5,456 bases of DNA from G020350405 sp964513655. Lineage in GTDB: Bacteria > Planctomycetota > Phycisphaerae > Sedimentisphaerales > Anaerobacaceae. A program made the translations under genes and the position numbers. This document shows positions 1 through 4,877 of the stretch, piece by piece. The notes beneath the pieces are model-generated. The model worked only from the letters and a program-made list of their open reading frames with translations, was not told where the DNA came from and searched no databases. Every line of letters starts with the position of its first letter. The stretch's first letter is position 1. The stretch lies in contig CAZENQ010000143.1 of NCBI GenBank assembly GCA_964513655.1, positions 1-5,456 of the forward strand. The letters are read 5' to 3'.

Positions 1-14
1 GATAAAAAAAGGGA

Positions 15-99
15 ACGACAACTCTACCGCGTTAGGCGCGTCGGAGGGCAGCTAATCCAAAGCACGCTCGCGAGGCAGCGGGGCACGACAACTCTACCG
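15..99. repeat. Two 15-bp direct repeats 70 bp apart, with an inverted third partial copy
   Basis: The motif ACGACAACTCTACCG occurs at 15-29 and again at 85-99, each preceded by GGG. A degenerate inverted copy, CGGTAGTTG, lies at 130-138 and can pair with 89-99 if two bases bulge out. The loop between them contains two direct copies of GTATCTCG (110-117 and 124-131, period 14). An 8-bp palindrome CTCGCGAG lies at 68-75. Such a set could be iterons, a binding-site pair, or part of a dispersed MITE-like repeat; nothing in the window decides between these. The same elements recur in the right terminal copy. Confidence 0.55.
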
Positions 100-147
100 G
101 ACAGAATTCGTATCTCGTGAAGCGTATCTCGGTAGTTGAGGGCGGAT

Positions 148-232
148 AGGAAAATCAAAGATTAAAAATCAAAATGCAAAGATACAGATAAAAATGCAAA
201 AAAGGAGTAAGGAGCCAGGAGTAAGAAGTAAG
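148..232. repeat. A-rich and purine-rich degenerate tandem repeat tract
   Basis: Short direct repeats follow each other: AAAATCAAA at 151-159 and 165-173 (period 14), AAAATGCAAA at 171-180 and 191-200 (period 20), and GGAGTAAG at 204-211 and 218-225 (period 14). The tract is strongly purine-biased on the plus strand and has no coding character. It may be a piece of a genome-wide intergenic repeat. In a replicon it would be the natural candidate for an easily melted segment beside the 15-bp repeats. Confidence 0.5.
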
Positions 233-271
233 AAGGGGGAAAGGCAGGTGGCTTTGATGTGGCTCCCCCTT

Positions 272-353
272 AGAGTCCGGAGGACTCTGGGCAAGGGGGT
301 TGCCCGATTAGAGTCTGGGGGGTCGCAGAGAATCGGGCAAGCAGAGTTTTTTT
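272..353 (+). terminator. Hairpin cluster ending in a T tract; terminator-like with competing folds
   Basis: Several perfect stems are visible. AGAGTCC (272-278) pairs with GGACTCT (282-288) around a 3-base loop. GGGCAA (289-294) pairs with TTGCCC (300-305) around five G. TTGCCCGATT (300-309) pairs with AATCGGGCAA (331-340), and CTCTG (285-289) can add to this stem with CAGAG (342-346), placing the seven T of 347-353 directly after it. The last fold is terminator-like and cannot coexist with the first two. An additional 8-bp stem joins 233-240 to 264-271. All this lies upstream of the TATAAT at 427, so it would act on transcripts arriving from the left, either insulating the TIR gene or attenuating read-through. 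It could also be a mobile-repeat relic. Confidence 0.45.
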
Positions 354-373
354 AGCTTGGGAAATAAGGGGTA

Positions 374-391
374 TTTTTTTTATAAAAAAAA
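374..391. other. 18-bp perfect A/T palindrome
   Basis: Eight T, then AT, then eight A form a perfect 18-bp palindrome, followed by another run of seven A at 394-400. It could serve as a T-rich terminator tail in both directions, as an UP-element-like A/T tract upstream of the promoter at 403-432, or as an easily melted site. Homopolymer lengths here are prone to sequencing error. Confidence 0.4.
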
Positions 392-402
392 GTAAAAAAA
401 GG

Positions 403-432
403 TTGCAGGTGGGGATTTGGCGTGGATATAAT
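403..432 (+). promoter_or_regulatory. Candidate sigma-70-type promoter of the TIR gene
   Basis: A perfect TATAAT -10 element lies at 427-432. The best -35 candidate is TTGCAG at 403-408, 18 bases upstream and matching the consensus only in its first three bases. The A/T tract at 374-400 sits just upstream. A transcript would begin near 439 and have a leader of roughly 150-180 bases before the TIR gene. It is the only consensus -10 I saw in front of this gene. Confidence 0.45.
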
Positions 433-560
433 TTGCATCGAGTATATTGGAGAAACCGCAAGTCGTATTTGGCGGGATTTTGGGGCTTGATGCAAAAGAA
501 GTCTTTTTGGTTATTCAGTGCTGGAGATAGAGTAGGAGATTTGGAAGGGAAGAATATAGG

Positions 561-629
561 ATGGCAGTTCTGAACAAAAAAGACGGTGGTAATGTGGCTT
601 TTCATGGAGGAAAGGGAGAAGTTGAGTAG
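561..629 (+). CDS. Possible 22-residue leader ORF overlapping the TIR gene start
   Basis: An ATG at 561 opens a 22-codon frame ending in TAG at 627-629, in a different frame from the TIR gene. AAGGGA (545-550) precedes it by 10 bases. Its stop lies 8 bases inside the TIR gene if that gene starts at TTG 622, the arrangement expected for translational coupling. The peptide (MAVLNKKDGGNVAFHGGKGE followed by VE) matches nothing I know. It may be chance, since short open frames are frequent in purine-rich leaders. Confidence 0.2.
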   Translation: MAVLNKKDGGNVAFHGGKGEVE

Positions 630-3084
630 AAAGGCTACAAATCCGTGGGTAAGGGGGTATGAGATTGCGGTGTCATATTCAAGTTCGCAGCTTCGTTACG
701 TAAGAAAATTAGATAAGAAATTACGTGAAGTTTTTGACAGGAAAGACGTTTTCTTTGATAAAGCCCCAAAGATTAAAGCGGGCCTCGTTGGGGTTCCATT
801 AGCTACGACATTGCCCACAATATATAAACAGTCGAAAGTTACTGTTGTTGTTTTGGGGAGTGATTATGCCAAAAAGTCTTGGCCGTGGTATGAACTTCAG
901 CACATTCTAGCCGAGCTGGCGACAGAGGGCAATTTTGATAGGCTATATGTAATAAGGGAGGGTGGAGTAGTACTGCCAAGCCCGTTAGCAACTTACAGCT
1001 ATGCCGAAACATCCATGGAAATTAGCACTGTTGTTGCGGAGTTGGTGGAGCGGGTCAGACGGATTGGACAGGGGACTCGGATTTTAAAACGTGCAAATGA
1101 CTTAGGAAAGGGGAAGTCTATGAAAAAGGATGTTCCGAAAAACAATAAGGACGGCAAGAAAAAGGACAAGGATGTTTACACGCTAAGGGACGTACTCAAA
1201 GGGAACAAGGCCTGTTCGGAAAGGTTTGCGGAGGCGGAGGCTCTTGCAAAAAGCATTTTCAACAAGAAAAGACATAAAAACATAGTTCCGCTACCATTCT
1301 ATACAGAACACGGTGAGGGGCATTGCAAAGCCGTAGAAAGCTTCTTAGACAAGATCATCTGGAAGAACGGAGATGGTGTACTCGACGAGAAACATGACTT
1401 CATACCTTCGCCGGAAGAGGCGATGTATCTCCTATCCGCTACTTGGTTGCACGACATAGGGATGTGGTATGGGATTTTTGATAACGAGAAACCGGGGGAT
1501 GTTCGTCGGAGGACAAGGGTCATAAAACTGCGTGAGGAACACGAGGTTCGCGCAGCGCGATATATCCTCGAGAAATGGGCAAAGGATTGTAGTTGGGAGA
1601 GCGAGGAAAAGGATTGGCTTTGCAATATATGTGTGTATCACCGGGGGCATATTCCTATGAGCAGCTTCGAGCCTGTCAAGACAACCGGGTGCCATATGCC
1701 GGACCGCCAGATACGTCTCAGCGTCTTGGCGGCTTTGCTTCGTTTGGCAGACGCATGCCACGTCGACAAGAGACGGGCACCACAACGTGTGATGGGATTA
1801 TATATCTCGCTGGGAATGCCGCGAGAAGCCCGAGTGCATTGGGAGCGGGCCGATCTGATCAAGGATGTCGAGTTTGGTCACGATAAGAGTAGGATAATAC
1901 TTAAGGGTCATTACCCTCGGAAGTTTGATTTTGGGCTGAGAGAGTTTGACGTTCGAGAAGTCGGCGAGATGATTTGCGAGAACGTCCAAAGAGAGCTACG
2001 GAGTGTGCAGCAGACATTATTGAACTTTTCCAACACAGACTTTCGGGAGGTGCGACACAGTACTTATCGGATCCGAGCCAAAGATTACCTACAGAAGCAG
2101 CAGTGTTTGCGCCTGTGGCCCTATTTGTTGAGCAGGCCGTTTAGTGCTACGGAGGCGGCTGCGGCGTTAGCACAGATGTTATTGCTTTCAACGGAACAGG
2201 CCCAGGAAAGTGGTGACTTGGATAAGGTCTGGCATAGCGACATGCGTCAGATGATGGAGAAGACGAAGAGCTTACGCGAGCAAGATTTTATGATAAGGAA
2301 TTTGTGTATTGGGGTGGAGAAGCTACTTTCAGGGCTTGCTGAGGATGCCGAGTCAGCTGGCGAATTAAGCGAGTATCTTACGGAGTTCATGGACTCAGTC
2401 AAGAAAAACTGCGAGGAGACGGTAAGTTACGCTTTGAAAGAGATTAAACCTGGTGACGCATTAATTCTCTATGGTCACAGCGTAAATATTGGTCGGGTGC
2501 TGAACGAAATCGACAAGAGGCATTTTCTGTACATTGTTGATTGTTACAAGCCCTTGGAGGGACATCGGGTAGTCGACGAAAACAACCAAATCATAAGGTC
2601 GGCTGAAAATTCAGGGTTTGCGAACAAGTACCTGTTCTTACAGTTGGAGTCCCTTTCGGCGGCACTTGGCGAGTTGAAGCGTAAGAAAGTACCGTGTAAA
2701 GTTTTGTTGGGCACGCATGGCAGACTGAAGGGTGGGGATTTACTGTGCAAGGTTGGTAGTTACACGATTGCGAGAATGGCCAAGGAATTCGGAGCGGCAG
2801 TAGTCGCTTTTTGCGAGACGACGAAGTTCCTGAGTAAAAACAACAGGATCAAAGATGAGGAGATAGCGGGACCCGAAGAGCTTTTTTCATCTGAAGATGA
2901 GAAAAAGCATCCCGTGTTGGTAGATGTGCCGTACGTGGCGCCCAAGATGGACCGTGTGCCCAAGGAACTGGTTGACATGGTCATAACGGAAAAGGGGGTG
3001 GAGAGACAGCACGAGACCGCCGGGCGAGGCGCGGGTGCCAGGAAGCGTGGTACTACTGGAAAGAAGGGGAGTAAGGCAAGATAG
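586..3084 (+). CDS. TIR - HD phosphohydrolase-like - eIF-2B-like multidomain conflict effector
   Basis: Residues are numbered from GTG 586, the outermost start. ATG 592, ATG 604 and TTG 622 are alternatives, and TTG 622 has by far the best ribosome site (GGAGG 606-610 and AAAGGGAG). Residues 24-160 form a TIR domain: first strand YEIAVSYSSS, FFDK/IKAG loop, VTVVVLGSDYAKKSW, and putative catalytic Glu103 in WPWYEL. A Lys-rich linker covers 163-198. Residues 225-490 form an HD-superfamily domain with His242/His246, His289-Asp290 (HDIGM), His319, His352 and Asp389 (RLADACHVD), resembling HD domains of bacterial conflict proteins. A helical segment (500-620) leads into an eIF-2B/MtnA-type domain (621-805): GDALILYGHS, GGDLLCKVGSYTIA, FCETTKF and a closing PKELVDMVITEKGV. 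A basic Gly/Arg/Lys tail (806-832) follows. TIR domains of this type cleave NAD+; a defence role is inferred, and the three-domain order is unfamiliar to me. Confidence 0.85.
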   Translation: MVMWLFMEEREKLSRKATNPWVRGYEIAVSYSSSQLRYVRKLDKKLREVFDRKDVFFDKAPKIKAGLVGVPLATTLPTIYKQSKVTVVVLGSDYAKKSWPWYELQHILAELATEGNFDRLYVIREGGVVLPSPLATYSYAETSMEISTVVAELVERVRRIGQGTRILKRANDLGKGKSMKKDVPKNNKDGKKKDKDVYTLRDVLKGNKACSERFAEAEALAKSIFNKKRHKNIVPLPFYTEHGEGHCKAVESFLDKIIWKNGDGVLDEKHDFIPSPEEAMYLLSATWLHDIGMWYGIFDNEKPGDVRRRTRVIKLREEHEVRAARYILEKWAKDCSWESEEKDWLCNICVYHRGHIPMSSFEPVKTTGCHMPDRQIRLSVLAALLRLADACHVDKRRAPQRVMGLYISLGMPREARVHWERADLIKDVEFGHDKSRIILKGHYPRKFDFGLREFDVREVGEMICENVQRELRSVQQTLLNFSNTDFREVRHSTYRIRAKDYLQKQQCLRLWPYLLSRPFSATEAAAALAQMLLLSTEQAQESGDLDKVWHSDMRQMMEKTKSLREQDFMIRNLCIGVEKLLSGLAEDAESAGELSEYLTEFMDSVKKNCEETVSYALKEIKPGDALILYGHSVNIGRVLNEIDKRHFLYIVDCYKPLEGHRVVDENNQIIRSAENSGFANKYLFLQLESLSAALGELKRKKVPCKVLLGTHGRLKGGDLLCKVGSYTIARMAKEFGAAVVAFCETTKFLSKNNRIKDEEIAGPEELFSSEDEKKHPVLVDVPYVAPKMDRVPKELVDMVITEKGVERQHETAGRGAGARKRGTTGKKGSKAR
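606..624 (+). promoter_or_regulatory. Ribosome binding site favouring a TTG 622 start for the TIR gene
   Basis: GGAGG at 606-610 and the overlapping AAAGGGAG at 611-618 precede an in-frame TTG at 622-624. No comparable purine site precedes GTG 586, ATG 592 or ATG 604; only GGTGGT (585-590) is nearby. Starting at 622 leaves about a dozen residues before the first TIR strand, a normal N terminus for this domain. The 5' end of the gene therefore remains uncertain by up to 12 codons. Confidence 0.45.
1104..1122 (+). promoter_or_regulatory. Possible internal ribosome site and ATG start giving a TIR-less product
   Basis: AGGAAAGGGGAAG (1104-1116) stands at initiation distance from an in-frame ATG at 1120-1122 (Met179). 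The site falls in the Lys-rich linker between the TIR and HD domains, so initiation there would give a clean HD-eIF-2B-like protein of 654 residues. The surrounding linker is encoded by purine-rich Lys/Gly codons, which can create such a site by chance. Confidence 0.3.
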
Positions 3085-3427
3085 AGCGGACGGAAAGGTT
3101 CTCCAACTCGACCTCCAAAATGAATTTCTCCAGCCTGGCTTGCTGTTCTGCATTATAGCAGTTTAGATTGTATTTATAGTTGCCTGGGGCGGAGGCATCT
3201 TCGACTAAGAAGCCTGCGTGCTTCAAGCCGGCACAGATTGCATTTGTATCGGAAGGTCTTGCCGCGAAGTATTTTGCGAGTTGGTCTGCTTGGAACCAGC
3301 GGTTTCGTTCGGAGAACATCAGGTCGAGGATGAGAAAGGAAAGGTAAGTAGTTGGAATTCCATTTTTATCAATGGGCGGGAGATCTGTGGGTTGCTGGCC
3401 CTCCGCGAACTTGTTGTCAGCATCCAT
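3053..3427 (-). CDS. Small winged-helix protein, possible DNA-binding regulator
   Basis: The start is ATG 3427, because AGGAG (3440-3436) lies 8 bases upstream; the open frame extends to 3595 without a better site. The product has 124 residues. Residues 1-25 are polar and probably flexible. Residues 28-90 look like a winged helix: a first helix (YLSFLILDLMF), a second (ADQLAKYF, 47-54), a likely recognition helix (DTNAICAGLKHAGFL, 60-74) and a wing ending in GNYKYNLN (82-89). The C-terminal part (93-124) has an acidic helix and ends in LPYSPSF. The shape fits MarR- or ArsR-like regulators, or the small wHTH proteins often found in bacterial genomes, but I recognise no named family. Its 3' end overlaps the 3' end of the TIR gene by 32 bp, so the two transcripts are antisense there. 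Regulation of neighbouring genes is a guess. Confidence 0.7.
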   Translation of the reverse strand: MDADNKFAEGQQPTDLPPIDKNGIPTTYLSFLILDLMFSERNRWFQADQLAKYFAARPSDTNAICAGLKHAGFLVEDASAPGNYKYNLNCYNAEQQARLEKFILEVELENLSVRSILPYSPSFQ

Positions 3428-3435
3428 GCCAATTG

Positions 3436-3440
3436 CTCCT
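3436..3440 (-). promoter_or_regulatory. Shine-Dalgarno site fixing the winged-helix gene start
   Basis: AGGAG on the minus strand lies 8 bases before ATG 3427. It decides against the longer open frame, which would begin at ATG 3595 and add an N-terminal stretch with no wHTH relation. Confidence 0.6.
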
Positions 3441-3537
3441 AAATGGTCGATTGTCTGCACACAGAAACGACATAATTTTATCGACTGTTTAACGCTAAAT
3501 ACTTGAAGAACGCAACTATTGAACAAAGGCCAGGCAA

Positions 3538-3802
3538 TTATGGGACGAAGAAATCCAGTGAGGGATGTTTGGCGTTGCTCCCAAGAAAGTTCCAATGGAG
3601 GTCAGGTGCACGTTTGAAGTAATCGACAATACCATCTTAGGCAGTCTCACTAACATAGCGAAGGTGGTCTTCGTATTTTGTTTTGGGATCAAGGCGCGAG
3701 TTTTGACGAGGCAGGGTGAAAGGTTTCGATAACTGCATTGATTTCGTTGGCGATCACTGCTCTGGAGTACCTAGTACTTTCAGTTTCGAGTGTCAGAAAC
3801 AT
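3538..3802 (-). pseudogene. Broken reading frame of unknown family (one frameshift, one stop)
   Basis: ATG 3802 has AAAGG six bases upstream and opens a protein-like frame (MFLTLETESTRYSRAVIANE, continuing to AVIETF) that ends at TGA 3691-3689. Shifting frame by one base near 3718 continues plausibly as TLPRQNSRLDPKTKYEDHLR, then YVSETA, a TAA stop (3639-3637), and DGIVDYFKRAPDLHWNFLGS through to PSLDFFVP before TAA 3540-3538. Charged, balanced composition on both sides of each lesion suggests a decayed gene of about 88 codons rather than noise. I do not recognise the family. The remaining bases of the 511-bp gap between the winged-helix and protease genes (3428-3537 and 3803-3916) show nothing I can name beyond an A/T-rich stretch at 3845-3885. 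Sequencing error is an alternative but would need two events. Confidence 0.4.
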
Positions 3803-3916
3803 AGGGCGCCTTTTTGGTCAGCGTAAGGGGTGAAGGAATGTACCTAAAGTAAAAGTTGATTAAAACGTTTCTGATTTAAAGACAAGTGCGGGTTTGGGTT
3901 TATTGAATGATTCCAC

Positions 3917-3937
3917 GTGTGCAAACAAGTTGTACAC
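3917..3937 (-). terminator. Weak hairpin directly after the protease stop
   Basis: On the minus strand GTGTACAA and TTGCACAC form an 8-position stem with one A-C mismatch and a 5-base loop, beginning two bases after the protease stop codon (3939). No T run follows, so it is not a canonical intrinsic terminator. It could stabilise the mRNA end or be incidental. Confidence 0.25.
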
Positions 3938-3938
3938 C

Positions 3939-4826
3939 CTATAAGGCTGGTGTTTTCCAAACTTCTTCTGCTTTTTGTAGGGTTTCCAGAATATAGATAC
4001 TCGGAGTAACAGCAGCTAGTTTACCTCCTGTATTGTCGGAAAGTGTACCATGCATAATGCCGTAACATCTAATGTTAGGTTGAGTGGTCATTGTGTTACC
4101 TTTCAGTTTGATTCCAGGAAGCTCAAATACAGCAGCTCCGCTAAAGCCTCCAATGCTAGGGTCTTCCAGAATGAAAAAAGTAGTGGGATATTGTGTGTTA
4201 AATCTTGGATATGTGAAACAACCACTTGCAGGCTTAGATGTTTTCGATATAGGGGAGAACTTTCCCTTAGTGCCCAATTGTAGAGGAAATCCCAAGGTAG
4301 TGAGAGATGTATCGCGATTAGGAGCGTTTTGGTCTCTTACTAAAATATCAGCAGACAAAAAATGCTTCTGTAGTTTTTCTAAAACTCCTTTGTTAGCAAT
4401 GTTTATTGGAAGAACGGACACATCAGCATGTTCGTGGTTAATCCAATTTAGTCCGTCTTTTCCTAATGCAAAATCAGAAAAAAAAATTATTATTGGCTCA
4501 TCGTTTCTTCCCTTAACCACCGCCGATGCTGTGGGGGTCATTTGTTTTGCTATATGACTTGCAGTTACAAGATATGGATGATTATTAAGGGTAAAGAATA
4601 CTCCTGAGCCATAGTAAGTTTCGGTAAGTGGTTCAAATCTATCCGTACCTGGCTGTTTAAGCCACAATTCGCAATCTTTTCCATCATGCTTTATTGTCTT
4701 CACCTTTTCTTGCTTTAGGTAAACAACCGAAGCAAAAAGATCCTCGACATCAGTTGCAAAGCAGGAAGATGCAAAAAGATCAAGAATAACTAACAATAGA
4801 ATAAATTTGTAAGATTTCAGTATCAT
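3939..4826 (-). CDS. Secreted trypsin-like (chymotrypsin-fold) serine protease
   Basis: The 295-residue product starts at ATG 4826, with AGAAAGG (4840-4834) 7 bases upstream. Residues 1-24 are an export signal: Lys4 and Lys7, a hydrophobic core, then a Cys-Phe-Ala site before Thr25. Cys22 in ASSC is a weak lipobox alternative. The mature part has the order of the trypsin-like fold: GSGVFFT (73-79), VTASHIA with His91, HADVSVLP with Asp135, and GGFSGAAVF with nucleophile Ser229. The triad looks intact, and at about 270 residues the protein has room for one protease domain and no PDZ domain, unlike DegP/HtrA. It should cleave peptide bonds outside the cytoplasm; no substrate is indicated. By eye the gene is more AT-rich than the TIR gene, which may mean a separate origin. 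A functional link to the TIR protein is unsupported because the two act in different compartments. Confidence 0.85.
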   Translation of the reverse strand: MILKSYKFILLLVILDLFASSCFATDVEDLFASVVYLKQEKVKTIKHDGKDCELWLKQPGTDRFEPLTETYYGSGVFFTLNNHPYLVTASHIAKQMTPTASAVVKGRNDEPIIIFFSDFALGKDGLNWINHEHADVSVLPINIANKGVLEKLQKHFLSADILVRDQNAPNRDTSLTTLGFPLQLGTKGKFSPISKTSKPASGCFTYPRFNTQYPTTFFILEDPSIGGFSGAAVFELPGIKLKGNTMTTQPNIRCYGIMHGTLSDNTGGKLAAVTPSIYILETLQKAEEVWKTPAL

Positions 4827-4877
4827 TTAACAACCTTTCTTATAGCAGGCTAGGTTCTTAGCCAGCGCGATTTTCAT
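4827..4877 (-). CDS. Possible 16-residue coupling ORF in front of the protease
   Basis: ATG 4877 opens MKIALAKNLACYKKGC and stops at TAA 4829-4827, immediately before the protease ATG. Its own ATG overlaps the TGA of the frame at 4975-4874 (ATGA overlap). The nested order ATGA, then TAA-ATG, is the geometry of translational coupling. No clear ribosome site precedes it and the peptide is unfamiliar, so chance is quite possible. Confidence 0.2.
   Translation of the reverse strand: MKIALAKNLACYKKGC
4834..4840 (-). promoter_or_regulatory. Shine-Dalgarno site of the protease gene
   Basis: AGAAAGG on the minus strand is 7 bases before ATG 4826, and a TAA triplet (4829-4827) touches that ATG directly. 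A 16-codon frame ending at this TAA contains the site, so a ribosome finishing that frame would be positioned to restart on the protease gene. Confidence 0.5.

Larger units (their letters stand above)
1..233. repeat. Left copy of a 233-bp perfect terminal direct repeat
   Basis: Read base by base, this segment is identical to 5224-5456, with no mismatch found. The identity runs exactly from the first base of the window and to the last base of the other copy, which is what a circular molecule produces when its assembly overlaps itself; the unit would then be 5223 bp. A tandem duplication, or a dispersed repeat of at least 233 bp flanking the genes, would look the same. The segment holds the paired 15-bp motif and the A-rich tract listed separately, and no convincing gene. 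Confidence 0.9.

Noticed and set aside
15..99. CRISPR array
   Set aside because: Only two 15-bp repeats are present with a single 55-bp gap; there is no third unit in phase, and no cas gene.
331..573. Plus-strand frame open for about 80 codons just before the TIR gene, in the same frame
   Set aside because: It contains poly-A and poly-T codon runs, has no ribosome site before its only ATG (490), and covers the likely promoter; a stop at 571-573 separates it from the TIR frame.
270..605. Minus-strand open frame of 111 codons opposite the TIR gene leader
   Set aside because: It runs through homopolymer tracts and the hairpin cluster, has a low-complexity composition without domain features, and lies opposite the promoter and start region.
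1299..1989. Overlapping open frames on both strands inside the HD-coding region
   Set aside because: They are shadows of the large gene, whose HD motifs are recognisable; none has domain signals or a good start.
621..3084. Active MtnA or ribose-1,5-bisphosphate isomerase fused to a TIR domain
   Set aside because: The expected catalytic Cys and Asp positions carry Ser632 and His711 in my alignment by eye, so I call the domain eIF-2B-like without assigning isomerase activity.
3428..3595. N-terminal extension of the winged-helix frame to ATG 3595, possibly a membrane segment
   Set aside because: ATG 3427 has a perfect AGGAG at 8 bases, while the extension overlaps the broken reading frame at 3538-3802 and has only one mildly hydrophobic stretch.
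4084..4557. Plus-strand open frame of 157 codons opposite the protease
   Set aside because: The minus-strand protease has signal peptide, triad and ribosome site; the plus frame has no recognisable features.
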